Shown here: positions 9,879 to 18,291 of the stretch, in pieces
Numbering within the stretch: the first letter of the stretch is position 1
Layout: each line of letters starts with the position of its first letter
NCBI RefSeq assembly: GCF_024170005.1
Contig: NZ_JALJXJ010000006.1
Coordinates: 248,001-312,000 of the forward strand
Length of the DNA stretch: 64,000 bases
Source of the DNA: Azospirillum lipoferum
GTDB taxonomy: Bacteria; Pseudomonadota; Alphaproteobacteria; Azospirillales; Azospirillaceae
Direction: 5' to 3'
Notes under the pieces: model-generated
What the model saw: only the letters and a program-made list of their open reading frames with translations
Database searches by the model: none
Told to the model about the DNA's origin: nothing
Translations under genes and position numbers: made by a program

Positions 9879-10682
9879 TTACGGCCGCGGCACCGGCCGT
9901 TCCCTTGCGGGGCGCGCTTCCCCTGCTCCACCCCCGGTGGCCAGCAGCGTGTCGATCCTGTCGCGCAGCGCCAGCAGTGCAGACCGGTCCGCCTCCGCCA
10001 GATCCGGCGCGGCGTCGATCCGGTCCAGCTGGCGGGCGCAGCGCCGCACCGCCGACAGGGCGCGGGGCAATGCCGGCAGGGCCTCGCGCCGCATCCGCCG
10101 CGCCTGCCGCACGGTGAGCGCGCCGCCCCTCGCCTCCCGCCACAACGCCGCCTGTGCCTCCGCGTCGCGCACCCGCGCGACCTCCACCAGCAGGGAGCGC
10201 GAGACCACCCGCCGCACCTGCGCATACTCCGCCTTGATCCAGTCCGGCAGCCGGTTCAGGCTCAGCAGATCGCCGACCCAGCTGGTGCTGCGTCCGACCA
10301 GCCGGGCCAGAGCCTCGCGCCCCCAGCCCTGCTCCACGAGGCGCTGGAGCGCTTCGGCCAGTTCCAGCGCGTCCAGACCTTGGCGCTGCGTGTTCTCGAC
10401 CAGCGACAGCACCGCGGCGCTTTCATTGGACACCGCCACCGCCGGCACCCCGGCCCGGCCGAGCGCCTGCACCGCACGCAGCCGGCGCGCCCCGGCCAGC
10501 AGCTCGTACCGCCCGTTTCCCAGCGGACGAACGACGATGGGCTGCAACAGCCCGACCTCTTCGACGGAGCGGGCGAGCGAATCGAGATCCTCGTCGTCGA
10601 TGCGGCGGCGGGCGTGGCTGTCGGGCACGGTGATGGCGGCGACGGCGATGCACGCGACGTCGCCCATGGCGGCAAGGCTCAT
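9879..10682 (-). CDS. Orphan ParB/RepB-like nuclease-domain protein
   Basis: A 267-residue protein when started at ATG 10682, which has GAGGAG 10 bases upstream; an in-frame start at 10796 would add an unconserved 38-residue leader. Residues ~15-100 are a ParB-type N-terminal domain: IDDEDLDSLARSVEEVGLLQPIVVRP, LLAGARRLRAVQALG, then ENTQRQGLDALELAEAL. A KorB-like helix-turn-helix follows. The usual GERRxRA box reads GARRLRA. No parA, no replication gene and no obvious parS site were seen nearby, so a role in partition is uncertain; many solitary ParB-domain proteins act as regulators. It sits downstream of the sigma-54 activator on the same strand, 153 bases away. Confidence 0.8.
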   Translation of the reverse strand: MSLAAMGDVACIAVAAITVPDSHARRRIDDEDLDSLARSVEEVGLLQPIVVRPLGNGRYELLAGARRLRAVQALGRAGVPAVAVSNESAAVLSLVENTQRQGLDALELAEALQRLVEQGWGREALARLVGRSTSWVGDLLSLNRLPDWIKAEYAQVRRVVSRSLLVEVARVRDAEAQAALWREARGGALTVRQARRMRREALPALPRALSAVRRCARQLDRIDAAPDLAEADRSALLALRDRIDTLLATGGGAGEARPARERPVPRP

Positions 10683-10786
10683 GGCGCACAAACTCCTCGG
10701 GCCGCGGGCCTGGGCAGGCGCACGGCGGGTGGGGAAGGGGATATGTCGGGGAAGCCGCGGGCGCAGTTGGCCCGCCGACGGCAGCG

Positions 10787-10815
10787 ATCCTGCCAAACTA
10801 TAGGAATATTGTCAA
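10787..10815 (-). promoter_or_regulatory. Possible sigma-70 promoter for the ParB-like gene
   Basis: On the minus strand a consensus -35 box TTGACA reads from 10815 to 10810, and 17 bases further lies CAGGAT (10792-10787), matching the -10 consensus at three of six positions. It lies in a locally AT-richer patch about 105 bases upstream of the chosen ATG. Confidence 0.35.
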
Positions 10816-10835
10816 GGCCGCGGTGGCTGCCGGCC

Positions 10836-12263
<1,428 letters not shown>

Positions 12264-12374
12264 CCCCAGCCCTCCCCGTTACGGACTGTCAATATTACGC
12301 ACAGTATCTGTCAGAAAAATGAACAGGACGGAAGCGCCGATTTCCAGGGAAGCGGGGCTTCGCCACGCGGCCGG

Positions 12375-12415
12375 CTGTCCGCAATCGTAGGCATCCGGCT
12401 GCCGTTGCCGGACAG
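12375..12415 (+). promoter_or_regulatory. Candidate upstream activator site (inverted repeat)
   Basis: CTGTCCG at 12375-12381 and CGGACAG at 12409-12415 form an inverted repeat about 45-85 bases upstream of the -24/-12 promoter, a normal place for an enhancer-binding protein. A second CTGT...ACAG pair occurs near 12290-12310. Binding is not shown by sequence alone. Confidence 0.35.
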
Positions 12416-12454
12416 GGCTTCGGCAAAACCGTGCCGCAGCAGTCACTTGGCCGT

Positions 12455-12471
12455 CTGGCACGGCCATTGCT
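12455..12471 (+). promoter_or_regulatory. Sigma-54 (-24/-12) promoter
   Basis: CTGGCACG, four bases, then TTGCT: an exact fit to the RpoN consensus TGGCACG-N4-TTGCW. The GG is at 12457-12458 and the GC at 12469-12470, predicting a transcript start near 12482, about 78 bases before the dehydrogenase ATG. It reads towards the dehydrogenase/BKACE operon and lies 190 bases from the divergently encoded sigma-54 activator. Confidence 0.85.
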
Positions 12472-12559
12472 TACCAGCCTTTCCAAACAGCGTCCATAGC
12501 GAACAATCAGTGCAACGCCTTGACGGGCGCCGGTCACGCGAAGGGGGAATGCACAGGCC

Positions 12560-13471
12560 ATGACACACCAGCGCATCGCCATCATCGGCGCCGGGATGAT
12601 GGGGCAGGGGATCGCGCAAGCCTTCGCCGCCGCCGGCCATCGCGTCGACATCCAGGAACCCGACCCTGGCCACCGGGCCGGCATCCTCGACCGCATCCGC
12701 CGGAGCTTCCGCGATCTCGGGCAGGACAGCGCCGCCGCCGACCGCATCCAGCCGCGGGAGAGGCTGGAGGAGGCCGTCGCCGCCGCCGACATCGTCATCG
12801 AGGCGGTGCCGGAGGATCTTGCCCTCAAGCAGCGCGTCCTGGCGGCGGCGGAAGCGGCGGCGCCGTCCCATGCGCTGCTCGCCAGCAACACGTCGGTCAT
12901 CCCGATCACCCGGATCATGGAGCCGCTGCGCGACCGCAGCCGCGCGCTCGGCACCCACTGGTGGAACCCGGCCCATCTGATCCCGCTGGTCGAGGTGGTG
13001 CGGACGCGCGAAACCGCCGATGCGGCGGTCGATGCGGTGACCGGCCTGCTGAAGTCCATCGGCAAGCAGCCGGTGGAGGTCCGCAAGGATGTGCCCGGCT
13101 TCATCGGCAACCGCCTGCAACATGCGTTGTGGCGCGAGGCGATCGCGCTGGTTCAGGACGGCGTGTGCGATGCCGAGACGGTCGACACCGTGGTCAAGGC
13201 CAGCTTCGGCCGGCGTCTCGCCGTCCTGGGGCCGCTGGAGAACGCCGATCTCGTCGGCACCGACCTGACGCTCGCGGTCCACGGCCATGTCCTGCCCGAT
13301 CTCGACCGCACGCCGGGCCCGCAGCCCCTCCTCCGCGATCTGGTCGCTTCCGGGCGGCTCGGCATGAAGTCCGGCGCCGGTTTCCGCACCTGGAGCGAGG
13401 GGCAGCGGGAAGAAATCGCCGCCCGCCTCGCCGCCCATCTCCAGCGCCTGGATGGTCTCGAACGCGGATAG
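12560..13471 (+). CDS. 3-hydroxyacyl-CoA dehydrogenase family (hydroxybutyryl-CoA / hydroxyacid dehydrogenase)
   Basis: A 303-residue NAD-dependent dehydrogenase. The Rossmann motif IAIIGAGMMGQGIAQAFAAAG is at residues 5-25. A catalytic His lies in the GTHWWNPAHLIPLVEVV segment, and the Glu partner and the C-terminal helical domain (VPGFIGNRLQHALWREAIALV) follow. It oxidises a 3-hydroxy substrate to a 3-keto compound. The next gene cleaves beta-keto acids, so the substrate may be a free 3-hydroxy acid rather than a CoA ester; L-carnitine dehydrogenases belong to the same fold and are an alternative. First gene of the sigma-54-driven operon; a GGGGGAA purine run precedes the ATG. Confidence 0.88.
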   Translation: MTHQRIAIIGAGMMGQGIAQAFAAAGHRVDIQEPDPGHRAGILDRIRRSFRDLGQDSAAADRIQPRERLEEAVAAADIVIEAVPEDLALKQRVLAAAEAAAPSHALLASNTSVIPITRIMEPLRDRSRALGTHWWNPAHLIPLVEVVRTRETADAAVDAVTGLLKSIGKQPVEVRKDVPGFIGNRLQHALWREAIALVQDGVCDAETVDTVVKASFGRRLAVLGPLENADLVGTDLTLAVHGHVLPDLDRTPGPQPLLRDLVASGRLGMKSGAGFRTWSEGQREEIAARLAAHLQRLDGLERG

Positions 13472-13543
13472 GCGTTCCCCATCCACAACCCCAATTCGAA
13501 TCGTCCGGGCCGTTCCGTCCGGACCAGCACAGGAGGGCCTTGC

Positions 13544-14497
13544 ATGGCCGCATCGAAGAAGCCCGCATCAGTAAAAAAGGTCATCATCAGCTGCGCGCTG
13601 ACCGGATCGATCCACACCCCCACCATGTCGGACGCCCTGCCGGTCACGCCGGACGAGATCGTCGAGCAGGGCGTCGGCGCGGCGGAGGCCGGGGCCGCGA
13701 TCCTGCATCTGCACGCCCGCGATCCCCGCACCGGCCAGCCGACGCCCGACCCGGCGGTGTTCATGCAGTTCCTGCCGCGGCTGAAGCAGTCGACCGACGC
13801 GGTGCTGAACATCACCACCGGCGGCTCGCTCAACATGACGGTGCAGGAGCGCCTCGCCGCCCCGCTGCTGGCCAAGCCGGAGATGTGCTCGCTCAACATG
13901 GGATCGATGAATTTCGGCATCTTCCCGCTGGCCGACCGCTACAAGGACTGGAAGCATGATTGGGAGGAGCCCTATCTGCGCAGCACCGACGATTTCATCT
14001 TCCGCAACACCTTCCGCGACATCGCCTACATCCTCGAACATCTCGGCGAGGGCTGCGGCACCCGCTTCGAGTTCGAATGCTACGATGTCGGACACCTCTA
14101 CAATCTCGCGCATTTCCTCGACCGCGGGCTGGTGAAGACGCCGCTGTTCATCCAGACCATCTTCGGCATCCTCGGCGGCATCGGTGCCGAGGAGCGCAAC
14201 CTCGTCTTCATGCGCGAGACCGCCGACCGCCTGTTCGGCAAGGATTACGAATGGTCGGTGCTGGCCGCCGGCCGCCACCAGATCCCCTTCACCACCATGG
14301 CCGCGGTGATGGGCGGCAACGTCCGCGTCGGGCTGGAGGACAGCCTGTATCTCGCCAAGGGCCGGCTCGCCCGCAACAGCGCCGAGCAGGTGGCGAAGAT
14401 CCGCCGCATCCTGGAGGAGCTGTCGCTGGAGGTCGCCACGCCTGAGGAGGCGCGCGCCATGCTCCACCTCAAGGGCGCCGATCAGGTGGCGTTCTGA
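13544..14497 (+). CDS. Beta-keto acid cleavage enzyme (BKACE, DUF849)
   Basis: A 317-residue TIM-barrel protein of the family that condenses a beta-keto acid with acetyl-CoA to give acetoacetate and a new acyl-CoA. The metal-binding pair is HLHARD (His55, His57) and a third ligand is the Glu in GGNVRVGLEDSLY; ECYDVGHLYNLAHF is also conserved. AGGAGG lies just before ATG 13544. The preceding gene can make the keto acid and the following gene can reduce or use the acetoacetate, so the three make a compact pathway. Substrate side-chain specificity cannot be read from sequence here; 3-dehydrocarnitine and 3-keto-5-aminohexanoate are known substrates in the family. Confidence 0.93.
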   Translation: MAASKKPASVKKVIISCALTGSIHTPTMSDALPVTPDEIVEQGVGAAEAGAAILHLHARDPRTGQPTPDPAVFMQFLPRLKQSTDAVLNITTGGSLNMTVQERLAAPLLAKPEMCSLNMGSMNFGIFPLADRYKDWKHDWEEPYLRSTDDFIFRNTFRDIAYILEHLGEGCGTRFEFECYDVGHLYNLAHFLDRGLVKTPLFIQTIFGILGGIGAEERNLVFMRETADRLFGKDYEWSVLAAGRHQIPFTTMAAVMGGNVRVGLEDSLYLAKGRLARNSAEQVAKIRRILEELSLEVATPEEARAMLHLKGADQVAF

Positions 14498-14529
14498 CGC
14501 GCTATCATCAGACCAGGGAACGAAGAGAC

Positions 14530-15324
14530 ATGCAGAACAGAATAGCCGCCGCCAGAATCGCCGTCGTCACCGGATCGACCAGCGGCATCGGGCTGGCGAC
14601 GGTGCGGGCACTTGCCGGCCGGGGCTGCGACGTGATGGTCAACGGCTTTGGCGACCGCGCCGAGATCGACCGCAACTGCGCCGAGATCGCCGAGCGGACC
14701 GGCAACCGCATCGTCTATTCCGCCGCCGACCTGAGCCGGCCGGAGGAGGTGCGCGCCATGATGGCCGATGCCGCCGACCGGCTGGGGCCGGTCGACATCC
14801 TGGTGAACAATGCCGGCGTCCAGCATGTCGCCGCCCTGCACGAGTTCCCCGACGACAAATGGGACCTGCTGCTGGCGGTCAATCTCAGCGCCGCCTTCCA
14901 CGCCATCAAGGCGGCGCTGCCGTCCATGCGGGAGCGGCGCTGGGGGCGCATCGTCAACACCGCCTCGGTGCTGGGCATGGTCGGCGCCCCGCACAAGCCG
15001 GCCTATGTCGCCGCCAAGCACGGCCTCATCGGCCTGACCAAGTCGGTGTCGATCGAGGTCGCCCCGCACGGCATCACCTGCAACGCGGTCTGTCCCGGCA
15101 CCGTGCTGACCCCGATCATCGAGCGGCAGATCGCCCAGCAGGCGCAGGTCACCGGCCTGCCGGAGGATCAGGTGTTGCAGACGGTGTTTCTGGAACGGAT
15201 GCCGACCGGCCGGCTGATCGCCCCGGAGGAGGTCGCATCCGCCATCGCCTTCCTGTGCTCCGACGCCGCGGGGTCGATCACCGGAGCGGCCCTGCCCGTC
15301 GACGGCGGCTATACCACCCACTGA
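14530..15324 (+). CDS. D-3-hydroxybutyrate dehydrogenase-like SDR
   Basis: A 264-residue short-chain dehydrogenase. TGSTSGIG (14-21) binds NAD, NNAG is at 93-96, and the catalytic residues are Ser146, Tyr159 and Lys163. The C-terminal part, with ITGAALPVDGGYTTH, follows bacterial 3-hydroxybutyrate dehydrogenases closely. It would interconvert acetoacetate, the product of the preceding BKACE, and 3-hydroxybutyrate. It lies 32 bases after BKACE. A related dehydrogenase role on a longer keto acid cannot be excluded. Confidence 0.87.
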   Translation: MQNRIAAARIAVVTGSTSGIGLATVRALAGRGCDVMVNGFGDRAEIDRNCAEIAERTGNRIVYSAADLSRPEEVRAMMADAADRLGPVDILVNNAGVQHVAALHEFPDDKWDLLLAVNLSAAFHAIKAALPSMRERRWGRIVNTASVLGMVGAPHKPAYVAAKHGLIGLTKSVSIEVAPHGITCNAVCPGTVLTPIIERQIAQQAQVTGLPEDQVLQTVFLERMPTGRLIAPEEVASAIAFLCSDAAGSITGAALPVDGGYTTH

Positions 15325-15398
15325 TCTCCGCCTCCCGGCCGTCCGGTCGGGGGCGATGAGTCCAAAACATCAAGAATAGTCGAATTAGGGAGCGAACC

Positions 15399-16613
15399 AT
15401 GCGTACACTTCTTCTTGCCGGCACCGCCCTGGCCGTGTTGGGATCCGTCCTGGCATCCGGCGCCGCCCAGGCCCAGATGTCCGACAACGTCATCAAGATC
15501 GGCATGCTGTCCGACCGCTCCGGCATCTATGCCGACATCAACGGCGAGGGGTCGGCGGTGGCCGCGCGGATGGCCGCCGAGGAATTCGGCAACGCCATAA
15601 ACGGCACGAAGATCGAGATCATCGTCGGCGACCACCAGAACAAGGCGGACATCGCCGCCAATCTGGCCCGCCAGTGGATCGACACCGAGAAGGTCGACGT
15701 CGTCGCCGACGTGCCGAACTCCGCCGCAGCGCTGGCGGTGCAGGCGATCACGCGGGACAAGAAGCGCCTGTTCCTGATGTCCGGCCCCGGTTCGACCGAC
15801 CTGACCGGCAAGGAATGCAGCCCCTATGGCTTCCACTGGACCTGGGACAACCATGCCGTGGCCTCCGCCACCGCCCGCGCGCTGGTCGAGCAGGGCCGCA
15901 AGAGCTGGTTCTTCATCACCGCCGACTATGCCTTCGGCCATTCGCTGGAAGCCGAGGCGGCCAACACGGTCAAGCAGCTCGGCGGCACCATCAAGGGCAG
16001 CGTGCGCCATCCGCTGGGCGCATCCGACTTCTCCTCCTACCTGTTGCAGGCGCAGGCATCGGGGGCCGAGGTGGTGGCCTTCGCCAATGCCGGCGGCGAC
16101 ACCATCAACGGCGTCAAGCAGGCAGCCGAGTTCGGCATTCCACAGGGCGGCCAGACGCTGGCGGGGCTGCTGCTGAACATCAACGACATCCAGGCGCTGG
16201 GGCTGGAGACCTCGCAGGGGCTGATGCTGGCGAATTCCTTCTACTGGGACATGACCGAGGAAACCCGCGGCTGGTCGAAGAAGTTCGAGGAGCGGACCGG
16301 CCGCAAGCCGTCGATGAACCAGGCCGGCGTCTATTCGTCGGTCCGCCATTACCTGAAGGCGGTGCAGGAGGTGGGCACCGACGATCCCGACAAGGTGGCG
16401 GCGAAGATGCGTTCCATGCCGGTCACCGACATGATGATGAAGGAGGCGAAGATCGCCGCCAACGGCCGCGTCTTCGACGACATGTATCTGGCGCAGGTGA
16501 AGACGCCGGCGGAATCGAAATACGCCTGGGACTATTTCAAGGTCCTCAAGACCGTTCCCGGCACCCAGGCCTATATCGACCCGAAGGACAGCGGCTGCCC
16601 GCTCGTCAAGTGA
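15399..16613 (+). CDS. ABC transporter substrate-binding protein (branched-chain amino-acid type)
   Basis: A 404-residue periplasmic binding protein of the leucine-binding (Peripla_BP_6) type. Residues 1-26 are a clear signal peptide ending GAAQAQ; the mature part begins near DNVIKIGMLSDRSGIYADINGEG. GGAG is just upstream of ATG 15399. It is the last gene of the sigma-54 operon, and no permease or ATPase follows, so it must work with components encoded elsewhere or serve as a sensor. Ligand is presumably the substrate of the dehydrogenase/BKACE pathway (inference). Its stop codon lies inside a threefold 14-bp repeat. Confidence 0.9.
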   Translation: MRTLLLAGTALAVLGSVLASGAAQAQMSDNVIKIGMLSDRSGIYADINGEGSAVAARMAAEEFGNAINGTKIEIIVGDHQNKADIAANLARQWIDTEKVDVVADVPNSAAALAVQAITRDKKRLFLMSGPGSTDLTGKECSPYGFHWTWDNHAVASATARALVEQGRKSWFFITADYAFGHSLEAEAANTVKQLGGTIKGSVRHPLGASDFSSYLLQAQASGAEVVAFANAGGDTINGVKQAAEFGIPQGGQTLAGLLLNINDIQALGLETSQGLMLANSFYWDMTEETRGWSKKFEERTGRKPSMNQAGVYSSVRHYLKAVQEVGTDDPDKVAAKMRSMPVTDMMMKEAKIAANGRVFDDMYLAQVKTPAESKYAWDYFKVLKTVPGTQAYIDPKDSGCPLVK

Positions 16614-16646
16614 CGCCTGTCAAGTGATGCCTGTCAAGTGATGCTT
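16605..16646 (+). repeat. Three tandem 14-bp repeats over the binding-protein stop codon
   Basis: Three head-to-tail copies of GTCAAGTGAYGCYT at 16605-16618, 16619-16632 and 16633-16646. The stop codon TGA of the upstream gene lies in the first copy. Looks like a slippage-type duplication. Confidence 0.8.
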
Positions 16647-16809
16647 GGCATTTGACGGCCGGCATCTGCCGCCTGTCGCCTTTCCCACCGCTGCTCTTGC
16701 GGGTGACGCCGGTTTCAATGGCCGCGACCATCCCCATGTCTACGGCTCCCGGCCGTGGCTCCAGGCCATGGCCGGGGCGTGTCATCCGCAGCCGGCAGGA
16801 AAGGGAACG

Positions 16810-17604
16810 ATGAGCAACCTCAGCAAAGTCCTCGGCGTCATGCTGGCCAACGGGCTGGCCGGGCGCACCGGCCGGGGGCCGGCCTTCGCCGCCGCCATGC
16901 CCCTGCTCCTCGGCAAGAAGGGCAGGAAGAAGATGAAGGGGCATTACGGCCACGGCATCCCCCATGCCCCGGCCGCCGGCTCGGGGTTGCTGCAGAAGGC
17001 GGGGCTCGCCTCGCTGGCCTATCTCGCCTACCGCGCCTATCAGGACAGCCGGACGCCCGCCACCCCCGGCCATCCGCCGGCGGGGCCGGCTCCCACTGCG
17101 GGCGGACCGCTGGGAGGAATCCTCGACCGGCTGGGCCTGGGCGGCGCCTTGGGCGGTGTGCTGGGCGGTGTCCTGGGAGGGGCCGGTGCGGGCGGTGTTG
17201 CCGGCGGTTTGGGCGACCGTCTGACCACGGTGCTGCGCGGCGGCCCGCCGGAACCGGATCTCGGCGACGCCAAGGCGCTGCTGCTGATCCGCGCCATGAT
17301 CGCGGCGGCCAACGCCGACGGCCACATCTCGCCCGACGAACAGCGGCGCATCCTCGACAGCCTGGACGCCGCCCAGGCCGAACCGGAGGACCGTCGCATC
17401 GTCGAGGCCGAACTGCTGAGGCCGCGGCCGCTCGACGAGATCGTCCGCGATGTCCGGGATCCCGAGACGGCCGAACAGGTCTATCTCGCCTCCGAACTGG
17501 CGGTGCGCGGCGGCAGCGAGGTCGACCGTCAGTATCTGGCCTATCTCGCCTCCCGCCTCGGCCTGACCGATGCCCGTCGTCGCGAACTGGATTCGATGGT
17601 CTGA
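16810..17604 (+). CDS. DUF533 / TerB-like protein with glycine-rich linker
   Basis: A 264-residue protein started at ATG 16810 (AAAGGGAA just upstream). The first half is a DUF533-type region with short hydrophobic stretches, then a Gly/Leu-rich hinge at about residues 95-135. The C-terminal ~120 residues resemble the TerB/DUF533 helical domain: LLLIRAMIAAANADGHISPDEQRRI, then QVYLASELAV. YebE of enterobacteria is the best-known relative, and its function is not known. A longer in-frame start at 16645 would overlap the repeat region and is not favoured. It may be co-transcribed with the binding protein 197 bases upstream. Confidence 0.8.
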   Translation: MSNLSKVLGVMLANGLAGRTGRGPAFAAAMPLLLGKKGRKKMKGHYGHGIPHAPAAGSGLLQKAGLASLAYLAYRAYQDSRTPATPGHPPAGPAPTAGGPLGGILDRLGLGGALGGVLGGVLGGAGAGGVAGGLGDRLTTVLRGGPPEPDLGDAKALLLIRAMIAAANADGHISPDEQRRILDSLDAAQAEPEDRRIVEAELLRPRPLDEIVRDVRDPETAEQVYLASELAVRGGSEVDRQYLAYLASRLGLTDARRRELDSMV

Positions 17605-18291
17605 GTGTCCGTTCGTGGCAGTCACACGCTGAGCTCCTGGAGAACGATCCGCCTCAGGGGCTTGGTGAGGATCGAGATGACGACGATTTGGACGCAGGCG
17701 AGGAGGTGCTCTTCACGCCGCGGATCGTCTTGCCGCCATCCGCGCCACGCGCGCAGCAGCTCGGGGCCGAGGGGCAGATCGCGGCTGTAAACACGCACAC
17801 GCATACGGGACGCGACCCGAGGGGGGAGGGGAACCGCCGCCCGCCCGCCGATTGTTCACCCCTGCGGACGAACCGGAGTGGCCCGGCCGGGGTGGCCGCG
17901 TCGGCATAGAGCCCGGCAATGAAGCTGCAGACGACCTGGGCCAAGCGCAGCAAGTCCGGGAGGAGCATGCTGTCATGCAGGTTGTCGGGCGGAAAGGACG
18001 CCTTCTCGTTGCATTATAAGAATTTTAGGAAAATTAAATTTATTAACTTAAGGGAATATTATCTTAGGTAGAAAATAATTACAAAAAACAATTAAAGTTG
18101 ACTGCGATGGGATGAGACCGATAAAAAAGGCGCGGAAAATGACTATGACTCCTCTTATACGGCTGAAATTCGCGAACCCTGCGCCTTGATTGCATGTTTC
18201 CTGCGGCCGATACAGCTCGCCGGGCTGTGATCCGGCAGCGGTGCAGTCGCGGACCCGGCATGGTTTCCGTATCCAATCCAGGAAATGAGGA
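17605..18291. other. Intergenic region with AT-rich promoter zone of the first secretion operon
   Basis: The first ~400 bases are GC-rich and carry only short frames without recognisable products; a degenerate gene on the minus strand is possible but not supported. From about 18010 to 18130 the sequence becomes strikingly AT-rich against the surrounding composition, with long runs of A and T. It ends in a candidate promoter, and a ~165-base leader runs to the ABC exporter. Such AT-rich upstream zones are typical binding regions for MucR/Ros- or H-NS-type silencers; binding here is inference. Confidence 0.6.
18098..18125 (+). promoter_or_regulatory. Candidate sigma-70 promoter of the HlyB-HlyD-RTX operon
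   Basis: TTGACT at 18098-18103 (five of six -35 positions), a 16-base spacer, and GATAAA at 18120-18125 (four of six -10 positions), at the edge of the AT-rich zone. The transcript would have a leader of about 160 bases. Confidence 0.45.

Noticed and set aside
12560-14497. Carnitine catabolism operon (CdhA-CdhB type)
   Set aside because: The dehydrogenase has the standard hydroxyacyl-CoA dehydrogenase nucleotide motif, and no CdhC thioesterase or betaine genes are present; kept only as an alternative.
17605-18009. Transposase remnant on the minus strand
   Set aside because: Short frames have hydrophobic and Arg-rich stretches, but no transposase motif, terminal inverted repeat or target duplication was found.
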